Origin: Microcoleus sp. AS-A8
GTDB taxonomy: Bacteria; Cyanobacteriota; Cyanobacteriia; Cyanobacteriales; Coleofasciculaceae
Length of the DNA stretch: 64,000 nucleotides
Assembly (NCBI GenBank): GCA_039962225.1
Contig: JAMPKV010000024.1
Location: 1-64,000, forward strand
Direction of reading: 5' to 3'
The position numbers were made by a program, and so were the translations under genes. Shown here one piece after another: positions 36,505 to 44,512 of this stretch. The notes under the pieces were generated by a model. It did no database searches and was not told where the DNA came from. It worked only from the letters and a program-made list of their open reading frames with translations. Every line of letters begins with the position of its first letter. The first letter of the stretch is position 1.

Positions 36505-36694
36505 AGTCCTGCCAGTCGCTTGCGCGTCAAGCAGCTTCCAGTTTCATTCACGCTGCCATGTGGCGGACTTCCTCCATGAAAAAGTTCGCAACTTGCATTC
36601 GACCTCAGTCCGCCTGTCATCTCCTCACTCTTATCTCCGGACTTGTGTCGTAGGCGGGACTCGCCTAAAGGCTTGATCTACCCGCCGCCGACAC
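36503..36694 (-). ncRNA. Structured RNA, candidate orphan IscB-type omega RNA (HEARO-like)
   Basis: On the minus strand five nested or adjacent stems fit in 190 bases: gtgtcg/cgacac (36645-50 with 36689-94) enclosing ggcggg/cccgcc (36653-58 with 36681-86) and gcc/ggc; ggcggact/agtccgcc (36562-69 with 36607-14) enclosing aagtt/aactt; gcagc/gctgc (36531-35 with 36552-56); and gcttg/caagc (36518-32). Single-stranded segments such as gtgaatgaaactggaagc look like conserved RNA. The arrangement recalls HEARO, now known as the guide RNA of IscB in IS200/IS605-like elements. No IscB gene is adjacent, so an orphan copy is proposed. The structure is seen directly; the family assignment is inference. 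Confidence 0.45.
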
Positions 36695-36722
36695 TAATGG
36701 GGATTTCTCAGTGGCTTTGGTT

Positions 36723-36755
36723 AAGGGACTCGAATTATGAGTTCCCTATTTTTTA
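36723..36755 (+). terminator. Probable intrinsic terminator
   Basis: aagggactc pairs with gagttccct (one bulge), followed by attttttag. It reads as a plus-strand terminator after the small hypothetical gene and, on the other strand, could also end transcription from the minus-strand gene at 36768. Confidence 0.55.
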
Positions 36756-36767
36756 GGGAAGTGTTTC

Positions 36768-37172
36768 TCATGGCTGATTACCGGAACTGTCCATGGTAGA
36801 AAGGCGACGACTCACCCAATCGGCATTTTCGCGCAGAAGATGCAAAATGCTCCCGCGAATCAAAACATCTAAACGGATTCGCTCCTGCTTTAAGCGGTAG
36901 GGCAATTGGGCATCTGTTGAAGGTTGTTGTCCATCACCCATAACGGCATAACGTTTGGGGAGATGGCGCAAGACATGATTCACAAGCTGTTGGCGCAACT
37001 CAGCAATAGAAAAGGCGGCTTGATAGGGATGTACGGGATAATCCTCTAATACATATTCAATTTCTTTGAACACAGCGACATTCTGTTGAAGGGTATCTTC
37101 GCCGTCAATTTCTTTGCTTGAATCCCCTGTCATGGAAATGAATGTGCTGGAATGTTCTTGAGTCAGGAACAT
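36768..37172 (-). CDS. ComFB-like hypothetical protein
   Basis: A 134-residue protein. Residues about 36-75 (EIEYVLEDYPVHPYQAAFSI...LVNHVLRHLPKRYAVM) follow the pattern of cyanobacterial late-competence (ComFB) family proteins, in which a helical segment precedes L-x-x-x-V-L-x-x-x-P-x-x-Y. The C-terminal QERIRLDVLIRGSILHLL is also typical. ComFB-type proteins are linked to motility and natural competence and some bind cyclic di-nucleotides, but this member is divergent and the assignment is tentative. It is preceded by an intergenic region of 560 bases. Confidence 0.5.
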   Translation of the reverse strand: MFLTQEHSSTFISMTGDSSKEIDGEDTLQQNVAVFKEIEYVLEDYPVHPYQAAFSIAELRQQLVNHVLRHLPKRYAVMGDGQQPSTDAQLPYRLKQERIRLDVLIRGSILHLLRENADWVSRRLSTMDSSGNQP

Positions 37173-37737
37173 GATAATTTTTCATCCTTTAACTACATTT
37201 CCTGCCTCATACACCAGAAGTTAGATTAATATAATCCTCTCCTCAGGGTTGAGGGCAGGTACAACGAAGTGAATAGATACCAGCCAAGGATACTGATGAG
37301 TTCACAAACATGATTAAAAGAATGCCAACTCTTCAGTCTCCTCCCAATGCCGACGAAGTTAGCTGACGGGCTAGGACTGAGAGATGTCCTTCTCTGCACT
37401 TCTCTTGGGCGAGTCAAGAGAAGATTAGAAATTTGCCCCAAAATTTGGTTTCTCCGCTTTAGGATTCCCTACATTTCAAAGAAATTTTGCAGGCTTAATC
37501 CTAAATTAGGCTGACTTACTAAATTTTACTTTGATAATTCTACCACTTGGCTATTAAGGTGTAGACTATTTCGCTAGGTCTAAATAGTTAAATCTTTTGG
37601 TCTATTATCCTGATACTTTCTTCCTGACCATTTTCAGTCCACAGAAAGACACAGAAAAATCCGATACTTCAATGGGCATTGGCAGAAAATCCTCAAGAGA
37701 GATATGCTCCCCTCTAACTAAGAGACTAACACTTTGG
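37173..37737. other. Intergenic region without recognised gene
   Basis: About 565 bases with no convincing reading frame on either strand. A small inverted pair ctattt/aaatag lies near 37567-37588. Nothing else stands out. Confidence 0.5.
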
Positions 37738-38289
37738 TTACGGCCTGCCACAAGCACTACGATACACCTGTAAGTGGGCTGAGATTGCTCTCTCCTCATG
37801 GGCTGACGGAAACATTTCTTTGGCTAATTCGAGCAATTCATCTTCATTTGGATGGAACTCAGACTCTCCTGAGGTTGCTGTCTTGAAGTATCCCTGGAAC
37901 AGCGCCAAGAGGGATTGAGTTTGCACAAAAACCGCATCCCCATTTTGCCCTTCGGCTTCACCCCCAAAGGCAGAATCTGGTTCATGATCGATGAAATAGC
38001 CGAACACCCGCTCGCAATCTTGGCGATATAGGCGCGTATGCAAAATATGAGCGTGCCAAACATAGTCGATTTCCTGCGTTGGTACTAGCCGAATTTGAGG
38101 ATACAGGTAACAGACAAACAAGAACGTCTTATAGCATCTAATAGCTTGGAGTGTTTGTCGCCGACACCACCCATAACCATTTTGGGGGTTCATCAGGTAA
38201 GCTGCTATTGGCGATAGGTTCAGTGCTTTCAGCTTTTCCATGCAGGCTAAGGATGGTGCAGACAGAGCTTCCTGGACAACTGGCATCAT
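37738..38289 (-). CDS. DUF1399/glycine-rich-domain-like protein
   Basis: About 183 residues from ATG 38289, which has GAGG at good spacing (a longer frame to 38388 lacks one). The motif VPTQEIDYVWHAHILHTRLYRQDCERVFGYFIDHEP fits the D-x-x-W-H-x-H-x-L-x-T-x-x-Y-x-x-D-C pattern of the DUF1399/GRDP-like family; the conserved His and Cys suggest metal binding, but no activity is established. The protein is predicted cytosolic. It lies in the region of signalling NTPases and is transcribed away from the HTH-TIR-AAA gene. Confidence 0.65.
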   Translation of the reverse strand: MMPVVQEALSAPSLACMEKLKALNLSPIAAYLMNPQNGYGWCRRQTLQAIRCYKTFLFVCYLYPQIRLVPTQEIDYVWHAHILHTRLYRQDCERVFGYFIDHEPDSAFGGEAEGQNGDAVFVQTQSLLALFQGYFKTATSGESEFHPNEDELLELAKEMFPSAHEERAISAHLQVYRSACGRP

Positions 38290-38720
38290 TGGAACACCTC
38301 GTTTTCTACTGCTTAATGTTTCCCCACTATGGCAAGGTGTTCGAGGAGCCAGGAAAGCTGTGTAGTCAAGACTCACAACAGAGGGCATGGAGCGCGATCG
38401 CTACACACCTGTGAAAGTGCTTACACGAATGCACCACTGGCTCAATTTATGAATTATGACTGGTAAAGGAAGAATCAGTAGGTAGGCATTAATATTTGTC
38501 GTTGAGGCAAGGCAGACCGGAGATGAGAGTGAGGACAGAAGGCAGAAGGGAAGAGGATTTTAGTCTCTTAACATTTGTTGATATACCTTCGTTTATTTGT
38601 GCCTACCTACTTATCACGAAGAACCACTACATCTAGCAAGAGGGACAAACAAGGAATCAAAATCTCTTTTTCCTGGCTCGGAAACTCCTAACCTTCACAC
38701 TTATTTTTATTAAGAAGAGT
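38290..38720. other. Divergent intergenic region with ccggag repeat
   Basis: It holds the control regions of two divergent genes and, at 38515-38556, one copy of the dispersed repeat gcagaccggagatgagagtgaggacagaagg with adjoining purine-rich low-complexity sequence. No gene is visible. Confidence 0.6.
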
Positions 38721-40565
38721 ATGAATTACGCAGAGTTTACTAAAGCTTTGGCAGGGCTAACCCCTCGACGGGCAGAGGTGTTACTGAAAGTTTTAGCGGG
38801 TAAAAAAGATAAGGAAATTGCCTCAGAGCTAAATATTACAAAAGCTACGGTTAGAAAACATATTGCGGATACCTGCGTGTCCTTTGGCTTAAGCAGTTCC
38901 GAAGAACGAGGCTCATCACACCGTTCCGATTTGTTCTCTTTATTTACTAAATATAGACCCGATTTAATCAATAAAGATGCTGCGGATAGCGCAGATTGCC
39001 CCAAAATTTTAATTAGTTACTATCAGGGTACTGACCCCGACAAAAGCCTTGCCATAGAGTTGGAATCTGCTTTAAAAGCTTCGGGCTACGAAGTCTTTAT
39101 CGTCAATGGAAGTCTGCGAATGGCAACCCACGGACTGCAACAAATCTATGCCGAATTAAATCAATGTGATTACTTGCTGCTGCTGTTGTCCACCCTAGCC
39201 GCTTCCAGTGAAATGGTAACGGAAGAGGTACGATGGGCAAAGGCGTTACAAGACACTCGACCGGATAGCAAGCCAGCGATTTTACCGATTCGGATTAATT
39301 GTCCCAGCCACTTACTCAACCATGACTTGCGCGGTTATCTCCGGGGGATGCCACAGCGCGAATGGCGATCGCCAAATGATACCCCAACCTTGGTAAAAGG
39401 GGTCTTGGAGTTTTTGGCAACCGATGATAATCCAACCGATAAAAGCAGTTCCTTTGCCCCCACCCCAGAACCCGCCGGGGAAAGTTTCCAATTTCCTAAT
39501 CCCTATTCCCTCACCCCCAATCATCCACCTCAGCCTGTCGCAGAGCCAGAATTACCCATGGGACAAGTGGAGTTGGCTTCTGCCTTTTATGTGGAACGCC
39601 CTGGAATTGATCAACGTTGTTACGAAGCGATCGCCAAACCCGGTGCCCTCATCCGCATTAAAGCACCCAGGCAGATGGGCAAAACCTCTTTAATGGCTCG
39701 GATTCTCCAACGCTCTAACACTCTAGGCTATCGTACCGTACCTTTAAGCTTTCAACTGGCAGATAGCAAAGTCTTCACCGACTTAGATCAATTCTTACAG
39801 TGGTTTTGTGCTGTTGTTGCCCTAGAGCTACAGTTACCGGCTCGTTTAGCTGATTATTGGAATGGAATTTTTGGCAGCAAAGTCAGTTGCAAGTCCTATT
39901 TTGAACGCTATTTACTCGCCAACACAACTGAACCTCTGGTTTTAGGTTTGGATGAAGTAGACCGGGTATTACAATACCCCGAACTCACCTCTGATTTCTT
40001 TGGTTTGTTACGAGCATGGCATGAGGAAGCTAAAAATCGGGAGATTTGGAGAAAACTTCGATTAGTGGTGGTTCATTCCACCGAAGTTTATGTTCCGATG
40101 GATATTAATCAGTCACCTTTTAATGTCGGTCTACCGATTGAGTTACCCGAATTTCAGTCCGTACAGGTGCAAGATTTGGCTCTGCGACATGGACTGGCTT
40201 GGGGACTGCCGGAAATCGAGCAACTCATGGTGATGGTGGGGGGTCATCCCTATCTGGTGCGGTTAGCTCTTTATCACATTGCCCGACAGGAAATTACACT
40301 CTCTGAACTGTTAGAAACCGCCCCCACCGATGCCGGACTCTATAGCGACCATTTGCGGCGGCACTTATGGAATTTGTCCCAGCATCCAGAGTTAGCTGCC
40401 GCTTTATACAAAGTCGTGTCTGCGGATAGTCCTGTACAGCTAGAGTCCATCCCCGGATTTAAGTTACAAAGCATGGGACTTGTCCACTTGCGAGGCAATG
40501 AAGTGACACCTCGTTGTAATTTGTATCGCGATTATTTCCGCGTTCGTCTCGCACCGTCACCCTAG
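38721..40565 (+). CDS. HTH-TIR-AAA-like multidomain signalling protein
   Basis: A 614-residue fusion. Residues about 10-60 are a LuxR/GerE-type HTH (LTPRRAEVLLKVLAGKKDKEIASELNI split around the recognition helix ITKATVRKHI). Residues about 93-230 form a TIR-like domain: KILISYYQGTD, ALKASGYEVFI, YLLLLLSTLAASSEM and then a Glu in VTEEVRWA at the place of the TIR catalytic glutamate. A Pro-rich linker leads to an AAA-like ATPase from about residue 280, with FYVERPGID, Walker A APRQMGKTSL (Lys321) and Walker B LVLGLDEVDRV. The gene at 40587 starts 21 bases after its stop, so the two form an operon. Whether the TIR domain hydrolyses NAD+ is unknown. Confidence 0.8.
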   Translation: MNYAEFTKALAGLTPRRAEVLLKVLAGKKDKEIASELNITKATVRKHIADTCVSFGLSSSEERGSSHRSDLFSLFTKYRPDLINKDAADSADCPKILISYYQGTDPDKSLAIELESALKASGYEVFIVNGSLRMATHGLQQIYAELNQCDYLLLLLSTLAASSEMVTEEVRWAKALQDTRPDSKPAILPIRINCPSHLLNHDLRGYLRGMPQREWRSPNDTPTLVKGVLEFLATDDNPTDKSSSFAPTPEPAGESFQFPNPYSLTPNHPPQPVAEPELPMGQVELASAFYVERPGIDQRCYEAIAKPGALIRIKAPRQMGKTSLMARILQRSNTLGYRTVPLSFQLADSKVFTDLDQFLQWFCAVVALELQLPARLADYWNGIFGSKVSCKSYFERYLLANTTEPLVLGLDEVDRVLQYPELTSDFFGLLRAWHEEAKNREIWRKLRLVVVHSTEVYVPMDINQSPFNVGLPIELPEFQSVQVQDLALRHGLAWGLPEIEQLMVMVGGHPYLVRLALYHIARQEITLSELLETAPTDAGLYSDHLRRHLWNLSQHPELAAALYKVVSADSPVQLESIPGFKLQSMGLVHLRGNEVTPRCNLYRDYFRVRLAPSP

Positions 40566-40586
40566 ACTTGCCAACAGGAGTAATGA

Positions 40587-43475
40587 ATGTATACCGAACT
40601 GCGATCGCTTTATGAGTACCAAGTTGGGGGAAGCCTGCCACTAGAAGCCCCTACCTATGTGACGAGGCAGGCTGATGCTGATTTATATCGAGGCGTGAAG
40701 GCAGGGCAGTTTTGTTATGTCCTCAACTCGCGACAGACGGGAAAATCTAGCTTGCGGGTGCGAACAATGCAGCGATTGCAAGCAGAAGGGATGATCTGTG
40801 CGGTTGTTGACTTGACCGCCATTGGTAATCAGAATATTCCTGCTGACCAGTGGTATGCGGGGGTAACTTACACCTTAGCCAGCAGTTTCAATCTGTTAGA
40901 TCAGGTTGATATTGGCACCTGGTGGTGCGATCGCGAATTTCTCCCCCCCGTGCAACGGTTGAGTGAATTTATCCGAGAGGTATTGTTCAAAAAAATTCAT
41001 CGAAATCTAGCTATTTTTGTGGATGAAATTGATAGTGTTTTAGCCCTCGATTTTCCTATTAATGATTTCTTTTCCTTAATTCGCTCATGCTACAACAATC
41101 GTGCTGAACACCCAGAATACAAGCGATTAAATTGGATTTTATTGGGCGTGGCAAACCCCTCGAATTTGATTGATTCTGCACCCAACAGTACACCGTTTAA
41201 TATTGGTTGTGCTATCGAATTAACGGAATTTAAACAACACCAACTCCAACCTCTATCTCAAGGTTTGGTGGACATAACACCCAACCCGGATGCTGCCATC
41301 CAAGAGGTGTTGAATTGGACAGGGGGTCAGCCGTTTTTGACTCAAAAGCTGTGTAAACTCATTCTTCAGGAAGCAGGAGTTAGGAGTCAGGAGTCAGGGG
41401 CATTTTTAAGTGATTCACAATCCCAAATGCCAAATCCAAAATCCCAAATTGCGGAGTGGATTGAAAACTTAGTGCGATCGCATGTGCTGGAAAACTGGGA
41501 AATGACGGATGAGCCAGAGCATCTGAGAACAATACGCAATCGTCTACTTAAAAGTGGATGGCGTATTCTCGGACTCCTGGGACTTTATCAAGAAATTTTG
41601 CAACAAGGGGAAGTACCAGCCAATGATAGTGCAGAGCAAGTTGAGTTGCGCCTGTCAGGGTTAGTTGTGAAACAGGAGGGAAAGTTAAAGGTTTATAACC
41701 GTATATACCAGTCAGTTTTTAATCTTAGTTGGGTTGAGAAAACATTAGCGAATTGGCGACATTATGATTCATCATTGATAGCATGGAAAGCATCAAATCG
41801 AAAAAATGAATCATATTTTTTAAGCGAACCAATATTACAAGATGCTTTAGCCTGGGCAACAGATAAAAGCTTAAGCGATCGCGATGAGCAATTTTTGACA
41901 GCCAGCCAACAAAAGGCGAATCGAATACTCACTCCAGAAGAGGAAAGTTTAAGGGAGAGATTATTTGCCTCACACAGCACTAAGAGTTCTGCATCAAGAT
42001 ACTGGACATTGGTTAGCCTGGATGCGGCAGGGAAACACAGAATCCAAGAAATAGCTTCAGCTAAAGCGTTTTTCCTCGCCTCATTTCCAGAGTTTGCCAC
42101 TCGCCGTGAAGTACCCCATAGCCAGATTCAGTATCAACTCTTGTCCTGGATGAGAGAAACAACGGAAGCAGAAAAAGACCTAATAGGTACACAAACAGCC
42201 AGCCGACGAGACAACAACGAAACCAGTAGGAGTGTTTTAGCACAACGTTGTCTGCAATGCTTTATCTCTAGCCAAATCGAGCGGGTTTGCCTGAAGCTAG
42301 AAGGGCAGTTTGGCACTCAGCACGGCTTTACTTGTAGTGATTTATTATGCTTTGTTTTAGATGAGCAGGACACAAGGCAACCGAGAGGCAAAACAACCGC
42401 TACCTTAAATCTTTACCAATCTCTGTCCCAGGAAATCTTGCAAAAGTTTGACCCACAGCAGAGCAGTTTAGCCACCTGGACAACCCGACTGGTGAAGCAT
42501 CATCGAGAACTGAATCAGTTTTTGCTCGAACATGGAGTTTATCTGATTAGTGATTGGGCAATTCTCAACGATACCACCACTAAACAACTTGAGCGTATTT
42601 TTTCCCAGTTTTACTGCCTAACTTCGCTGGAAATCGAGCAAGCCAAGCTTCTGCTCGAAAGCTACCATGCCGTCTATCGAGTTCAACGCTTAAAGCAACG
42701 TCAATCCGGAATTAAGGGACAGTGTGCGCCACTCACGACAGAACAACTCCAGCAAATTGCTCAACGCTTTTCCTACCAAACCAGTAAGCTACTTCGTCCC
42801 GAAACATTGTTGACAAAACTGCACAATATGGCGTCTCACCTGAGAAATTACCGGATTCACGTTCGAGGGGGTTTTCTACCAACAAAACCTATTGATGTCT
42901 CGATGGCTCCTAATTCCTCTCATGCTACAACTGAGCGCCTTCTCCTACATAGTTTGATAGATGACCGAAATACGATCGATTTGGAAACCGAGTTTTTGGA
43001 TTCCTATCGCCAACAATTTCTTGCTTGTTTAGACCACGCCATTGCAGATATCACTGAACAACGAGTCAGGAAACTACAGCGTAAAGACCCGGAAAAAGCC
43101 CAAAAATTTCTCACCGCCTTAAAGCTATTTCACGGACGGGGTAAGTCAATGGGGGAAATAGCCAAACAAGTGAATCTAAACGCTCAGTTTCATGTCTCCC
43201 GCCTGCTCCAACTCAAATCTTTTCGGGCTGATATCCAACAGCAGTTTTTGATATTATTGCGCGATCGCGTCATTAACACCGCCAAAGTCTATACTGACCC
43301 AGAACGCCTCCAATCTCTTAGTCAACAGATTGAAGAAGCCCTAGAAGAACAAGTTACGAAGGTCATTGAAGACGCCGCAACAGAAGCGAGTATACCAACT
43401 GGTACCAAAAATCAAACCCTATCCACCAGTCTTTTCAGCGAGAGACTTTGCCGCTACCTTGATAGGTTGAAATAA
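40587..43475 (+). CDS. AAA-like ATPase fused to a sigma-factor-like C-terminal region
   Basis: A 962-residue protein. Residues 1-390 are the same AAA_35-type module as at 30239 (YEYQVGGSLPLEAPTYV, Walker A NSRQTGKSSLR with Lys53, Walker [31 protein letters not shown]). The remaining 570 residues include SLATWTTRLVKHHRELNQFL, VYLISDWAILNDT and, from about 800, a helical block with LKLFHGRGKSMGEIAKQVNL resembling the region-4 HTH of sigma-70-like proteins. It may therefore couple ATP-driven sensing to transcription, but DNA or polymerase binding is inference. Residues about 260-290 derive from a low-complexity repeat. It is downstream of, and probably cotranscribed with, the HTH-TIR-AAA gene. 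Confidence 0.75.
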   Translation: MYTELRSLYEYQVGGSLPLEAPTYVTRQADADLYRGVKAGQFCYVLNSRQTGKSSLRVRTMQRLQAEGMICAVVDLTAIGNQNIPADQWYAGVTYTLASSFNLLDQVDIGTWWCDREFLPPVQRLSEFIREVLFKKIHRNLAIFVDEIDSVLALDFPINDFFSLIRSCYNNRAEHPEYKRLNWILLGVANPSNLIDSAPNSTPFNIGCAIELTEFKQHQLQPLSQGLVDITPNPDAAIQEVLNWTGGQPFLTQKLCKLILQEAGVRSQESGAFLSDSQSQMPNPKSQIAEWIENLVRSHVLENWEMTDEPEHLRTIRNRLLKSGWRILGLLGLYQEILQQGEVPANDSAEQVELRLSGLVVKQEGKLKVYNRIYQSVFNLSWVEKTLANWRHYDSSLIAWKASNRKNESYFLSEPILQDALAWATDKSLSDRDEQFLTASQQKANRILTPEEESLRERLFASHSTKSSASRYWTLVSLDAAGKHRIQEIASAKAFFLASFPEFATRREVPHSQIQYQLLSWMRETTEAEKDLIGTQTASRRDNNETSRSVLAQRCLQCFISSQIERVCLKLEGQFGTQHGFTCSDLLCFVLDEQDTRQPRGKTTATLNLYQSLSQEILQKFDPQQSSLATWTTRLVKHHRELNQFLLEHGVYLISDWAILNDTTTKQLERIFSQFYCLTSLEIEQAKLLLESYHAVYRVQRLKQRQSGIKGQCAPLTTEQLQQIAQRFSYQTSKLLRPETLLTKLHNMASHLRNYRIHVRGGFLPTKPIDVSMAPNSSHATTERLLLHSLIDDRNTIDLETEFLDSYRQQFLACLDHAIADITEQRVRKLQRKDPEKAQKFLTALKLFHGRGKSMGEIAKQVNLNAQFHVSRLLQLKSFRADIQQQFLILLRDRVINTAKVYTDPERLQSLSQQIEEALEEQVTKVIEDAATEASIPTGTKNQTLSTSLFSERLCRYLDRLK
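41372..41452 (+). repeat. Low-complexity repeat inside the AAA/sigma-like gene
   Basis: agcaggagttaggagtcagg-type units are followed by ccaaatgccaaatccaaaatcc-type units, both common in cyanobacterial intergenic DNA. They remain in frame and encode RSQESG and SQSQMPNPKSQIAEW. The paralogue at 30239 has a different low-complexity insert at the matching position (about 31840-31925). Confidence 0.7.
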
Positions 43476-43624
43476 TTTTCAACAAATGTAGGATACTGCC
43501 CTGCGGTCTTTTAGCCGTTGACTTCTCCTCACCCAAGTTTTTTGATAAGTTTAAAGGTAAAGGAGAGCCAATCCTTTCATGCTGTTGGTTCTGGCTTCCC
43601 TGAGCAAAAGCGAGAGGATGATCT

Positions 43625-43846
43625 ATGGTTACGTCCGTTCAATACTCTATAGAGGCTATCAAGGATGAAGCGCGTCAACTCATCAGTAAGGGACTTGTGG
43701 CGCGAGAACAACCCATTTATACCCTCTGCCAATACATTCCTGCCCGTAAATGGGTTTGTGTTGAGTGCGAACTAGAAAAGAATAACCTTTTGTTAAGAGA
43801 TCCCATCATTGACCTACTGGGTCGCGAAGGATGGGAAGTCGGCTAA
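43625..43846 (+). CDS. DUF4327 family protein
   Basis: A 73-residue cyanobacterial protein of the DUF4327 family: SIEAIKDEARQLISKGLVAR, then QPIYTLCQYIPARKWVCVECEL, the usual conserved core. Function is unknown; small size and sequence conservation across cyanobacteria suggest a general role. GAGAGG precedes the ATG. It stands alone between the AAA/sigma-like gene and a repeat-bearing intergenic region. Confidence 0.85.
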   Translation: MVTSVQYSIEAIKDEARQLISKGLVAREQPIYTLCQYIPARKWVCVECELEKNNLLLRDPIIDLLGREGWEVG

Positions 43847-44512
43847 ATGACTGATGAACGTATCTAGCGACGGGTTCAATATTATACAATAAATCTTAAA
43901 TCTGTATGCTGCCTTACTTAAACGGGACGGGAGCATCCCATTTTTGCAAATATCTTTTTTTGTCTCAGTATTATCCCCCTTGTCTTCCTTGTCCCTTATC
44001 AAAACTGTTGATGCAACTTTGGGATGCACCCAACGGGGCTGGACGAAAAACAGGGTGGACAACTGCCATTTTCCTCCGTACCCTGGCAAGGAAGTGAATT
44101 GCTGATTGAACGAGTTATGGGTGAGTTGCATCTCTCTTAGGAGGGATATTGTATTGGCCTTACCTCGGTAGATAATTTAAACAACTGGACTACTGCCAAA
44201 GACACGAACGGTTACACTAAAAAGACTTATAGAAAAAGTTATTCATTTTCCATCCTAGGGACACGGAATGTCGTGTCGATTTAGCCTTTAGTTGGGATAC
44301 TTTAGGTTTTCTAAGCCTCTCAACTCATAAAGGTTTCCTGGCTGAGTTAGTCACCCTTAAAGGAAGAGGCTGGTTTTCAGCATTCACGCTTTTCCTGGCG
44401 AGATGCAATTGCCCTCATCTAATTCATAGCTTTAGGAACCTTCCAAACGCCCCGATCCCCGCCGGGTGTTCACTTTGCTCCGAAAACGACATCAGTACTA
44501 TTGGGACAGATT
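43847..44512. other. Leader region upstream of the poly-HAMP kinase
   Basis: No gene was found. The stretch carries the repeat at 43929-44031 and then about 480 bases of noncoding sequence before the kinase start, long enough for promoter and a structured 5' leader. No specific riboswitch was recognised. Confidence 0.5.
43929..44031. repeat. MITE-like inverted repeat (gggagcatccca type)
   Basis: Ends gggagcatccca and tgggatgcaccc are inverted with one mismatch and bound about 80 bases of noncoding DNA. The size and termini resemble a miniature element. Confidence 0.55.

Noticed and set aside
36562-36614. RNase P RNA considered because of a gaggaagtcc-like string
   Set aside because: The string differs from the conserved P4 sequence and the total structured length is about half of an RNase P RNA.
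37226-37441. Minus-strand 71-codon frame in intergenic DNA
   Set aside because: No ribosome-binding site, no family character, and composition not unlike surrounding noncoding DNA.
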